From: Deltaproteobacteria bacterium
GTDB taxonomy: Bacteria; JADJOY01
NCBI GenBank assembly: GCA_016713535.1
Contig: JADJOY010000035.1
Coordinates: 1-64,000, forward strand
DNA: 64,000 nt
Reading direction: 5' to 3'
The notes below the pieces were generated by a model. That model was not told the DNA's origin, did not search any database, and saw only the letters and a list, made by a program, of their open reading frames with translations. Position 1 is the stretch's first letter; each line of letters opens with the position of its first letter. Of this stretch, positions 37,234-46,717 are shown in pieces. Both the position numbers and the translations under genes were made by a program.

Positions 37234-38631
37234 GTGCGGGTGCTGCTCGCCGTACCACCGCGCCCCCGAGACCAGGTTCTCCAGATCCTGCCTCCGCTCG
37301 GCCTCGGCTACCTCGCGACGGCGCTGGCGCGCGGCGGGCACGAGGCGCGGATCGTCGACCTCACGCGCGCGCGCGGGGACCTCGGCACGTGGCGGCGCGA
37401 GCTCGAGGCGTTCCGCCCCGAGCTGATCGGTCTCACCGCCTTCACCTCCGACCTGCCGACCCTCGAGCCGATGTGCGCCGAGGCGCGGCGCTCGGCGCCG
37501 GGCGCCCCGACGATCCTCGGCGGGCCACACGCCTCGGCGGACCCGCGGGCGACGCTGCGGGAGGTGCCGAGCCTCGACCTCGCGTTCCGCGGCGAAGGCG
37601 AGGCGGCGATCGTGGCGATCGCCGACGAGCTCGCCGCGGGCGGCACGCCCGACCCGTCGCGCATCGCCGGTCTCGCGGTCCGCGAGGGGAGCGATGTGCG
37701 AGCCTCGGACCCACGCTTCCCCGAGGACCTCGACGCCCTCGGCTTCCCCGACTGGGACGCCCTCGATCCGCTCGGCTACCAGCGATTCCCGCCCACGCTG
37801 TTCGTGCGGCAGCGCCCGTTCGCGCCCCTCGTCGTGACCCGCGGCTGTCCGTACCGCTGTACGTTCTGCGCGGGTTTCACGGTCACCGGCCGCACGATGC
37901 GCAGCCGCTCGGTCGAGCACGTGATGAGCGAGATCGAGCTGCTCCATCGCCGCTTCGGCATCCGCGAGATCCACATCGAGGACGACAACTTCACGTGGGA
38001 CCGGGAGTTCGTGATCCGCTTCAGCCGTGCGCTCGCCGCGAGCCGTCTCGGGATCTCGTGGACCATGCCCAACGGCGTGCGCCTCGAGACCCTCGAGCGC
38101 GAGATGCTGCGCGAGATGCGTGCCGGGGGCTGCTACGCGCTCATCGTCGGCATCGAGTCGGGCTCGCCGCGGATCCTCAAGCGGATGCGCAAGGCGCTCA
38201 CGCTGCCGCTCATCGAGGAGAAGGTCCGCCTCGCCCGCGCCGAAGGGTTCCCGGTCCACGGCTTCTTCATGCTCGGCTATCCCGACGAGACCGCCGAGGA
38301 CGTCCAGGCCACCCTGGACCTCGCGCTCAAGCTCGACCTGACCGGCGCCAACTTCCACAGCTTCCGGCCGTTGCCGGGGACCGTCACGGGCGAAGCACTG
38401 CGCGACGAAGGTCTGATCGAGGGCTGGGCATCCGACCCAGACCGTGGCAGCTTCTCGAACCCGGTGTTCGCACCCGTCGGGCTCTCGCCGCGGTGGCTCA
38501 AGTCGATGCAACGCAAGATGCTGCTCAAGTTCTACGGCCGGCCGCGAATCCTGCTCGGCACCGCGTGGCGCGCGTCGAGCTCGGGCGCCGCCTGGCCACT
38601 CGCACGCAAGGCCCTCACCTACCTGACGTGA
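37234..38631 (+). CDS. B12-binding-domain radical SAM protein
   Basis: 465 residues from GTG 37234. The N-terminal cobalamin-type Rossmann domain (MRVLLAVPPRPRDQVLQILP, PLGLGYLATALARGGHEARI, PTILGGPHASADP) lacks a clear DxHxxG base-off motif. The radical SAM domain has RGCPYRCTFCAGF (C-x3-C-x2-C), HIEDDNFTWD, IVGIESGSPRILKRMRK and GFFMLGYPDETAED. This is the BchE/hopanoid-methylase-like class, which methylates or rearranges unactivated carbons in lipids and cofactors. The substrate cannot be assigned. It is likely co-transcribed with the 57-aa membrane protein. Confidence 0.8.
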   Translation: MRVLLAVPPRPRDQVLQILPPLGLGYLATALARGGHEARIVDLTRARGDLGTWRRELEAFRPELIGLTAFTSDLPTLEPMCAEARRSAPGAPTILGGPHASADPRATLREVPSLDLAFRGEGEAAIVAIADELAAGGTPDPSRIAGLAVREGSDVRASDPRFPEDLDALGFPDWDALDPLGYQRFPPTLFVRQRPFAPLVVTRGCPYRCTFCAGFTVTGRTMRSRSVEHVMSEIELLHRRFGIREIHIEDDNFTWDREFVIRFSRALAASRLGISWTMPNGVRLETLEREMLREMRAGGCYALIVGIESGSPRILKRMRKALTLPLIEEKVRLARAEGFPVHGFFMLGYPDETAEDVQATLDLALKLDLTGANFHSFRPLPGTVTGEALRDEGLIEGWASDPDRGSFSNPVFAPVGLSPRWLKSMQRKMLLKFYGRPRILLGTAWRASSSGAAWPLARKALTYLT

Positions 38632-38692
38632 CGTCGAACCCTCTCCCCATCGGCCGCACGCCCACGCGCCGGCTCCACGAGGTGCGCTGACC

Positions 38693-39157
38693 ATGCCGCT
38701 CCAGATCGCCGTGATCGGCGCCGGCACCTGCGACGGGGACGTGTACGCCCTCGCCATGGAGGTGGGCCGGCAGGTCGCGCGTGGCGGGCACGTGCTCCTG
38801 AGCGGCGGCCTCGGTGGCGTGATGGAGGCGGCGGCACGGGGCGCGCGCCAGGAGCGTGGGCTGACGGTGGGGATCCTCCCCACGCCCACGCGGCATCGCG
38901 CCAACCCGCACATCCAGATCGCGATCGCCACCAACATGGGTCACGCTCGGAACGTGGTGCTCGCGCACAGCGCGGACGCGTTCATCGCCGTCGCCGGCGA
39001 GTACGGGACCCTCTCCGAGATCGCCATCGCCCTCAAGCTCGGCAAGCGCGTGGTCGGCCTGCGCACCTGGGACCTGCCCGGCGTTCTCAAGGCCGAGGAC
39101 CCCGTCGAGGCGCTCCGGCTCGCGGTGAGCGGGCTCGACGAGCGTGGTGCGAGCTGA
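38693..39157 (+). CDS. SLOG-fold protein, TIGR00725-like
   Basis: 154 residues. Rossmann-like nucleotide-binding text: MPLQIAVIGAGTCDGDVYAL, GGHVLLSGGLGGVMEAAARG, VGILPTPTRHRANPHI, NMGHARNVVLAHSADAFIAV and GEYGTLSEIAIALKLGKRVV. The last takes the place of PGGxGT in the LOG/lysine-decarboxylase-like superfamily. Members bind nucleotides or modified nucleotides; the exact role is unknown. ATG at 38693 follows the radical SAM gene by 61 bases. Confidence 0.75.
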   Translation: MPLQIAVIGAGTCDGDVYALAMEVGRQVARGGHVLLSGGLGGVMEAAARGARQERGLTVGILPTPTRHRANPHIQIAIATNMGHARNVVLAHSADAFIAVAGEYGTLSEIAIALKLGKRVVGLRTWDLPGVLKAEDPVEALRLAVSGLDERGAS

Positions 39158-39208
39158 CCGGATCACTCACCGAACCCTCTCGCCGATCGTGAGGCCCGAC
39201 CTCGAGCC

Positions 39209-41163
39209 ATGACCTCACCACTCTGGACACCCAGCGCCGAGCGCGTACGGAACAGCAACCTGTCGAGGTTCCAGCTCGCGCTGGAACGAAAGCTGAGCCG
39301 GCGCTTCGAGGACGACGCCGCGCTGTGGCGGTGGTCGGTCGAGCGCCGCGACGAGCTCTGGGCGGCGATCTGGGAGCTGGCCCAGGTCCGGGCGTCGCAG
39401 CCGTACGAGTCGGTCCTCGTGGACGGCGACCGGATGCCGGGCGCGCGGTGGTTCACGGGAGCCCGCCTCAACTTCGCCGAGAACCTCCTGCGCCGCCGCG
39501 ACGGGCATCCGGCGGTCGTGGCATGCGCCGAGGACGGACGGCGGCTCGTCGTGACCTACGCCGAGCTCCACGAGCGCGTCGCAGGGCTCGCCGGCTACCT
39601 GCGCGAGCTCGGGATCGGTGTCGGTGACCGAGTCGCGGACTTCCTGCCGAACGCCGCGGAGGCACTGATCGGCATGCTCGCGACCACCAGCCTCGGCGCG
39701 GTGTGGTCGTCGTGCTCGCCCGACTTCGGCCTGCGCGCCGTCGCGGACCGGTTCGGGCAGATCGAGCCGAGGGTGCTGATCACCGCAGACGCCTACCCGT
39801 ACGCGGGAAAGACCCACGACTGCCTGGAGCGCGTGCGCGGGCTGGTCGAGCTCGTGCCGTCGATCGAGCGCGTCGTCGTGATCCCGTACGTGAGCGCCGC
39901 GCCCGACCTGACCGGGCTGCCGGCGGGCTCCTTGCTCTTTCCCGACGCGGTGAGTCGAGGGGCTGGCCAGCCGCTCGAGTTCGAGCAGCTACCGTTCGAT
40001 CACCCCGTCTACATCCTCTACTCGTCGGGAACGACCGGCGTGCCCAAGTGCATCGTCCACGGCGCCGGCGGCACGCTACTCCAGCACGTCAAGGAGCAGT
40101 GGCTCCACGCCGACCTCAAGGCGGACGACCGTTTCTTCTACTTCACGACCTGTGGCTGGATGATGTGGAACTGGCTCGCCTCCGGGCTCGCATCCGGGGC
40201 GACGCTGGTGCTGTGGGACGGCTCACCCTTCCATCCCGGGCCGGACGCACTGTGGCGCCTCGCCGCCGCCGAGCGCATCTCGATCTTCGGCACCAGCGCC
40301 AAGTACCTCGCCGCGGTCGAGAAGGAAGACGTGCGACCGAGGGAGCGCTTCGACCTCACGGCCCTTCGCACGGTGCTCTCGACCGGCTCACCGCTCCTTC
40401 ACGAGAGCTTCTCGTACGTGTACCGGGACGTGAAGGAAGACGTCCACCTCGCCTCGATCTCGGGGGCACCGACATCATCTCGTGCTTCGTGCTGGGGAAT
40501 CCGCGGCTACCGGTGGTGGCCCCGCAGATCCAGTGCCGCGGGCTCGGCATGGCGGTCGAGGCATGCGACGACGACGGACGTCCGGTCACCGGGCGGCCCG
40601 GCGAGCTGGTGTGCACGCGCGCGTTCCCGTCGATGCCGATCGGGTTCTGGAACGACCCGGGGCAGCAGCGCTACCGCGCCGCCTACTTCGCGCGTTTCCC
40701 CGGGGTCTGGCATCACGGCGACTTGATCGAGGTCACCAGCGCGGGCGGCGTGATCGTGTACGGACGCTCGGACGCGACACTCAACCCCGGCGGCGTGCGC
40801 ATCGGCACCGCCGAGATCTATCGACCGGTCGAGAGCCTGGCCGAGGTCGCCGACAGTCTGGTGATCGGCCAGGAGTGGGACGGCGACGTGCGCGTGGTGC
40901 TGTTCGTGAAGCCTCGCGCCGGCCTCCACCTCGACGGCGCGCTCGAGGCGAAGCTCAAGAAGACCATCCGCGAGAACGCGAGCCCTCGCCACGTGCCAGC
41001 GAAGATCATCGAAGTCGCCGACATCCCCTACACCCGCTCGGGGAAAAAGGTCGAGATCGCCGTGCGCAACGTGGTTCACGGCAAGCCGGTCGAGAACCGC
41101 GAAGCCCTCGCCAACCCCGACGCCCTCGACCTGTTCCGCGACCTGCCAGCGCTGGCGCGGTGA
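39209..41163 (+). CDS. aacS: acetoacetyl-CoA synthetase (one frameshift at a G run)
   Basis: About 650 residues, typical for acetoacetate-CoA ligase. Motifs: ACS N-terminal [15 protein letters not shown]-binding [20 protein letters not shown] (ATP loop), [32 protein letters not shown] (A5), [20 protein letters not shown] with [20 protein letters not shown] (hinge), [18 protein letters not shown] (catalytic Lys). The frame breaks at 40462-40466, where five G should be six (ISG then GTDIISC), almost certainly a sequence error. It activates acetoacetate for entry to acetyl-CoA metabolism. Next to a FadL and an SDR gene, this suggests a lipid or ketone-body catabolism locus. Confidence 0.9.
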
Positions 41164-41320
41164 GGAGCCCCGCTCCTGCGCGGGCCGGCGCGCTCGCGCC
41201 GCGATCCTGGAAAGCCCTCGTGCCGCTCGCCCCGGAGGCCGCGCTCCGGGCGGTGCTCGCTCGACGACGCGCGAAAGGGCTGGGCGGGCTTGCGCGGGCG
41301 GTCTATGATCCCGCGCCATC

Positions 41321-42824
41321 ATGATCCGCACTCGACGCATCGTCTCCCGCGTGCTCGCGGTCTCCCTCGCCTCGTTCGTGGCGAGCACCAGCCACGCCGG
41401 CTACATCGAGGCGATCGGCTTCAGCCCTCGCGACGCCGGCATGGGCGGCGCCGCGACCGCGGTCGCGGACGATGCCTCCGCCTGGTACTACAACCCGGCC
41501 GGCCTCGGACAGCTCGACTACGACATCCAGGAGGTCGGGATCTCGCAAGTCGTGCTGCCGTCCGTGACCCAGCGCTCGAGCGCCGAGGAGGGTGGCTCGA
41601 GCCAGGGCATCACGCCGCCCATCTACAACGTCTACTTCCCGGGGACCTTCCGCGTCGGCGTCCCGGGACTGGTGTTCGACCTCGGTGGTGGGACGACCTG
41701 GGGGACGGCGGTCGAGTGGGACCAGAACAAGGGGCCACTTCGCTATTCGGCGTACGAGTCGAGCACCTTCGTCGAGACGCTGTCGCCGGCGGTGGGCTAC
41801 CGGATCTCGGACTCGGGCTTCTACGTGGGCGCCACCTTCAACGTCAGCGCGTTGCGCCAGATGGAGAACCGCCAGAAGCTCGGCGACGGCTTCTTCACCG
41901 ACGCGGCGGTCGCCGAGCTCGGTCTCGATCTACCGATCGTGCGCCAGCTCCTCAACTCGAAGAACGGCGTCGACGACGGCAAGTTCGAGATCCACAGCGA
42001 CGAGGAGTTCCCGACTGGCCTGTCGCCGTCCAACACCCTCGACATCGACTTCGCGCACTTCAACTACCACCTGGGAATCCTCTTCCACAAACCCGGCGTG
42101 CCATTCACCTGGGGGCTCACGTACCGCGACCAGATGGCGGTCGATTACGAAGGACGCGCCGGTGTGGTGTGGGCCGACGACGTCAAGGCGCTGATCAACG
42201 ACAACCCGCTCTTGACGAGCCTGAACGGCGGCCCGCTCGAGGACGAGGTCACCCGCTTCAAGTACCGCATCATCTTCCCGCGTCAGGTGGCGATCGGGAT
42301 CTCGTACCGGCCCGCCGAGACCGTGCTCGTCGCCGTCGACGGCGTGTGGACCAACTGGGCGAGCGCGTGGAACAAGCAGCGCATCCATTTCCTCGGCGAC
42401 GGCCTCATGGGAGTGAAGGAGCAGACGTTCGAGCGCCTGTTCAACGACACCTTCGCCCTCCACGGCGGGGGTCGAGTACCGCGCGACGGCGGACGTGACC
42501 GTGCAAGCTGGCGTCTGGTACGACCCGACGCCGGTCCCGAAGACCACGATCGACTCGGGCACCCTGGACGGCAACCGATTCATCTACAGCGCGGGCTGTA
42601 CGTGGCGTGACTTCCTCTTCCGCAGCCTCGACGAGCCTTCGCTCGCCGGTCTCGACGTCTCGACGGTGGTGCAGTTGCTCCACTACCCGTCGCGGAAGGT
42701 GGCCGTCGGACAGAGCGTGAACCTCGGCGGCACGAAGTACTTCTCCACCACGGTCAACGACTTCCCGCTCGAGCTCGAGGCCATCGCGCTCTCGCTCGGC
42801 GCGACGTTCATCTATCGATATTGA
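41321..42824 (+). CDS. OmpP1/FadL-family outer-membrane transporter (frameshift at a G run)
   Basis: About 500 residues with signal peptide (VLAVSLASFVASTSHAG). Hatch motif: SPRDAGMGGAATAVADDA then SAWYYNPAGLGQ. Barrel text includes FEIHSDEEFPTGLSPSNTLD and GISYRPAETVLVAVDGVW. The frame changes at 42467-42471, a run of five G (ALHGG to VEYRATADVTVQAGVW), consistent with one inserted base. It ends in GATFIYRY. It is one of three fadL-type genes in the window, here with acetoacetyl-CoA ligase upstream and a TetR regulator 36 bases downstream. Likely uptake of the hydrophobic substrate that this locus degrades. Confidence 0.85.
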
Positions 42825-42860
42825 GCCGGGCGAGCACCCGCCGGTGCTCCTCGAACCGCG

Positions 42861-43503
42861 ATGCCAGCCGAGCCCAAGCGCGTCCGACCCCGCAACGGCC
42901 CCGCGACCCGCGAGCGGATCCTCGAGGAAGCCGAGGCCGCGTTCAGCCGCAGCGGCTTCAGCGGCGCAAACCTGGCCGACATCGCGCGACGCGTGGGGAT
43001 CCGCAAGGCGTCGCTCTACTACCACTTTCCGACCAAGGCCGAGCTCTACGCCGAGGTGCACCGGGCGATCCTGCGTGACCTGCAGGAGATGTTGCTGACG
43101 GCGATCCAGCGGCCCGGAACGCCCTCCGAGCAGATCGAGAACCTCACCGACTCGTTCGTGGACCTGATCGCGCGCAAGCCGCAGTTCGCGATCCTGGCTT
43201 TCCGGGAGCTCGTCGACCGCACGGTCGACATCGCCGAGTTGCTCGGCTCCCACGTGCACCCGATGCTCAAGCTGGTGACCGAATACGTGCGCGACGGTCA
43301 ACGGCGCGGCGTGTTCCAGGCGTTCGATCCGCCGGCCGTGCTGATCGGCAGCGTCGGCATGATCCTCTTCTACTTCGCGGCGGCGCCAGTGGTGCTCGAG
43401 GGGCTACCCGGACGCCGGCGCGGGCGAGGCGGAGCGGATCGCGACGCTCAAGGGCGAGGTGCGCCGCCTCGTCCGTCACGCGGTCCTCACCCCGCCGGCC
43501 TGA
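42861..43503 (+). CDS. TetR-family regulator (frameshift near the 3' end)
   Basis: About 214 residues. N-terminal HTH: ATRERILEEAEAAFSRSGFS, GANLADIARRVGIRKASLYY, HFPTKAELYAEVHR, the classic TetR signature. The ligand-binding half is helical and ends, after a one-base shift near 43400 (LEG then YPDAGAGEAERIATLKGEVR), at TGA 43503 with LTPPA. Without the correction the frame reads on to 43544 in non-protein text. It sits between a fadL-type gene and an SDR gene and probably controls this lipid locus. Confidence 0.85.
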
Positions 43504-43568
43504 GTCCTTCCCTGCCCGCACCACCCAGCGCGCGCGCACCGTGATGCGCGACGCCTTCCGAGGAACCC

Positions 43569-44395
43569 ATGAGCTCGACCACGCCCGAACCGGCACCGAC
43601 CCAGCGCTCGTCCATCTTCGCGCCCGATCTCCTCGCCGGCCAGGTCGCGTTCGTCACCGGCGGTGGAACCGGGATCGGGCTCGCGATCGCCCGTGAGCTC
43701 GGGCGCCTCGGCTGCACGACGATCATCGCCAGCCGCAAGCTCGAGAACGTCGAGAAGGCCGCCGCGGACCTCGCCGCCGAGGGTCTGCGCTGCGAACCCA
43801 TGGCGCTCGACATCCGCAACCCGGAGCGGGTCTCCGAGGTGATCGCCGCGATCGTCGCCAAGCACGGGCGCCTCGACATCCTCGTCAACAATGCCGGGGG
43901 CAGTTCCCATCGCCCGCCGCGGCGATCAGCGTGAACGGCTGGAACGCCGTCGTCTCCACCAACCTGAACGGCACCTGGTACGTGACCCAGGAGGTGGCGC
44001 GCCAGTGGATGCTCGCGCACGGCGGCAAGATCGTGTCGATCGTCGCCGACATGTGGCGGGGGTTTCCGGGGATGGTGCACACCGGCGCGGCACGCGCCGG
44101 TGTCGTGAACATGACGAAGACCCTCGCGGTCGAGTGGGCGCAGTTCGGCGTGCGCATCAACGCGGTCGCTCCCGGGGTCATCGCGTCGTCCGGCCTCACC
44201 CGGTATCCACCGGAAGTGGCGGCCAACGCCTGGAAGAGCACCCCCATGAAGCGTCTCGGCACGGTCGACGAGATCGCGTGGGCCGTGGTGTTCCTGGTGT
44301 CCCCCGCGGGCGCATTCATCACCGGCGAGACCATGAAGATCGACGGCGGTGGCTCCCTGTGGGGCGACCGCTGGCCCGTGCCTGATCCGGAGTGA
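43569..44395 (+). CDS. SDR-family oxidoreductase, PECR-like (frameshift at a G run)
   Basis: About 275 residues. Cofactor motif TGGGTGIGLAIARELGRLG, then ILVNNAGG. At 43896-43900 the frame breaks in five G; six would give NNAGGQFPSPAAAISVNGW. The rest follows the peroxisomal trans-2-enoyl-CoA reductase pattern: GTWYVTQEVARQWM, GAARAGVVNMTKTLAVEW, INAVAPGVI, FITGETMKIDGGG. The catalytic YxxxK reads V-N-M-T-K, so the usual Tyr is Val. Some PECR-like bacterial groups also lack it. The predicted role is NAD(P)H-dependent reduction in acyl-CoA metabolism, with the caveat of the missing Tyr. Confidence 0.85.
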
Positions 44396-44518
44396 CCCCT
44401 CACGGCGGATCCGTGGCGCTCGATTGCGGTGGCATCACGCGGGCTGTCACAATGGCGTGTCTGCCTGTCGGCGCGGTGGACGAACCGCCGCGCCGTTCCC
44501 GATCAGGAGCTCCAGCGA

Positions 44519-46258
44519 ATGCCGTTCCAGGTCTGCCCGCCCGCCTCCGCCTCCCCGACGTCCGCCCGGCCCGCTCGGATTCGCAGCCGCGCGGCGCGCC
44601 GGTTCGGCGCCACGATCGCCGCGCTGCTCGTCTCCGCGCTTGCCACGACCCAGATGGGCGCGTCGTGCAACTCGGTGGTGTCGGTCGAGGTCCGCGACGC
44701 CGCGACCGGGCAGAAGATCCCGGCCAAGATCACGGTGTTCAGCTCGGTGGGTGAGCCGAAGAACCTCGGCACCAACACCGGCGGCGCATTGGTGAGCTGG
44801 TTCCAGAACAAGGTCTTCATGGGGCGGGCTCGGGGAGCCTCGACCTGCCCGCGGGCATCTACGACATCTGGGCCTCGCGCGGAGTCGAGTGGACCGTCGA
44901 CCACCAGACCCTCGACACGAGCGCGCCACACGCCTTGGTCTTCCAACCTGAGCCGGGCGGTGGACACCTCGGGCTTCCTGGCCGCCGACTTTCCACATCC
45001 ATGCGCGGCCGAGCTTCGAGTCCGCGCTGCAGAGCCCGAAGCTGCCCGAGCTCCCCGATCGCGTCCTCCAGTACATGACCGAAGGGATCGAGATCCTCGG
45101 CTCGGCCGATCACGACTGCGTCATCGATTACTCGCCGGTGATCCAGTCGCTCGGCCTGGCCGCCCTCGTCACGTCCTCGTCGGCGCCGAGGCCACGCCAG
45201 GGCTCGACGCCAGCCCTGACGGGAACGGCAACTGCGATCAGATCGGTCCCGGCTACCCGCCTGGCTCCGCCGAGACGGGGCACTGGAACGCGTTCCCGAT
45301 CGCCGCGAACTCGATCTACACGACCACCGCGGATACCGGCGTGAACGTGACCGCCGCGGCGATCTACGACTACCTCCACACGCTCGGCGACTCGAACACG
45401 TTGATCCAGCTCAACCATCCGTACTTCAAGACCTCGGCCGCGAACATCGGCTGGATGGACAAGCGCGGCTTCGACCCGAACGTGCCGATCCCCGCGACGT
45501 GGCCCGGTAGCGACACCCCGACCAACGCGTTCATGCGTCATCCTTCGGTGGTTCCCGGCAGCGCCACCCAGGGGCTCGACTTCGACGTCCTCGAGATGTG
45601 GGCCGGCGGCGCGGTCGCGCAGGGACGCTCGACGCGCGCCGCGTGGTTCAGCCTCCTCGACCAGGGGTTCCTCAAGGTCGCCACGGCGAACGGCGACGCC
45701 CACAACGCGCAGCGCTCCGCGGGTTACCCCCGTTCGATGGTCTACCTCGGCACCGACAATCCCACCGCCGTCACGCCGAACCAGATCGCCTCCGCGGTCC
45801 GTGCCGGGCGCGTGATCGGCACCACCGGCCCGATCCCCAACCTGACCGTGAACGGCACCGGCATGGGCGGGCTCGTGCCCGACACCGACGGCACGGTGGA
45901 CGTCGCGATCAACGTCCAGGCAGCCCCGTGGATCCCCGTCCAGGAAGTCCGGGTGATCGTGAACGGTTCCGTCGCACAGACCATCGCACTCTCGGCGCAG
46001 GCGCCCGAGCCATCCGTGCGCTATGCGAACACGCTTCCGATCACGATCACCAAGGACTCGTGGATCCTGGTCGAGGCCGGCGATCCGCTCCCCGCCGACC
46101 CCAACGCCGAGCCGCCGGTCCCGTACGAGTACTCGCGCGTGACGGCGGGTGCGCCGTTCAGCGCGGGGTCGACGGCGGGGTTCACGCCGCTCTCGTTCAC
46201 CAACCCGGTGTTCGTCGACTTCGACGGCAACGGCCACTTCGACGCGCCGGGGCTGTGA
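44519..46258 (+). CDS. CehA/McbA-like metallohydrolase, exported (four frameshifts)
   Basis: ATG at 44519 follows AGGAG at ten bases. The N-terminal export signal ends near QMGASC (imperfect lipobox), then VVSVEVRDAATGQKIPAKIT (regulatory-like fold). The metallohydrolase text is scattered over frames: AGIYDIWASRGVEW, FLAADFHIHARPSFESAL (HxH metal motif), RVLQYMTEGIEILGSADHDC, SPVIQSLGLA, HVLVGAEATPG, LIQLNHPY, DVLEMWAG and VATANGDAH. This is the PHP-like CehA/McbA family that hydrolyses phosphate or carbamate esters. Shifts lie near 44825, 44955, 44992 (extra T) and 45165. The rest of the gene is clean, so sequence error is likely. Confidence 0.7.
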   Translation: MPFQVCPPASASPTSARPARIRSRAARRFGATIAALLVSALATTQMGASCNSVVSVEVRDAATGQKIPAKITVFSSVGEPKNLGTNTGGALVSWFQNKVFMGRARGASTCPRASTTSGPRAESSGPSTTRPSTRARHTPWSSNLSRAVDTSGFLAADFPHPCAAELRVRAAEPEAARAPRSRPPVHDRRDRDPRLGRSRLRHRLLAGDPVARPGRPRHVLVGAEATPGLDASPDGNGNCDQIGPGYPPGSAETGHWNAFPIAANSIYTTTADTGVNVTAAAIYDYLHTLGDSNTLIQLNHPYFKTSAANIGWMDKRGFDPNVPIPATWPGSDTPTNAFMRHPSVVPGSATQGLDFDVLEMWAGGAVAQGRSTRAAWFSLLDQGFLKVATANGDAHNAQRSAGYPRSMVYLGTDNPTAVTPNQIASAVRAGRVIGTTGPIPNLTVNGTGMGGLVPDTDGTVDVAINVQAAPWIPVQEVRVIVNGSVAQTIALSAQAPEPSVRYANTLPITITKDSWILVEAGDPLPADPNAEPPVPYEYSRVTAGAPFSAGSTAGFTPLSFTNPVFVDFDGNGHFDAPGL

Positions 46259-46263
46259 TTTAT

Positions 46264-46620
46264 ACGGGGGGCTGTTCCAGCCCCCCGCCCGCGCGGACTG
46301 AATCCGCGCGGGTCCCACCCCCGAGGCACTCGGCTCACGCTCGTGGCGTCGCGCTGCGACGCGCCGGTCGCCGAGTCCACTCGTTGCGCGAGCCGGGATC
46401 GCGGGACGCAAGGTTGGTTAACCACGGGGCTGTTCCAGCCCCCCGCCCCCCCGGAGTGAATCCGCGCGGGTCCCACCCCCGAGGCACTCGGCTCACGTTC
46501 GTGGCGTCGCGCTGCGACGCGCCCGGTGCCGAGTCGACGCGTGGTGAGAGCCGGCCGAGCGGCCATGCGCTCGAGCAGGTTCCGGCCCCCCGCCCCCCCG
46601 GAGGGCCGCGCGTCGCGCGC
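46264..46620. repeat. two direct copies of a hairpin-rich repeat of about 100 bp
   Basis: Copies begin at about 46266 and 46426, about 160 bp apart. Each has GGGGCTGTTCCAGCCCC (a hairpin), CGCGCGGACTGAATCCGCGC (or GGAGTGAATCCGCGCGGG), then CCCGAGGCACTCGGCTCACG and GTGGCGTCGCGCTGCGACGC. After the second copy comes GGAGGGCCGCGCGTCGCGCG...GCGATACGCGAT, module D of the window-wide palindrome family. It lies between convergent genes and could double as a terminator. No gene is seen in 46259-46717. Confidence 0.75.
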
Positions 46621-46717
46621 CCGGCGATACGCGATCACCTCACATCGAGGCCTCGGTCGATCCCAGCAGAGAGCCCGCCCTGGACTGGGCGCGACAACGC
46701 GGCGCGCGCCCGCAGCG

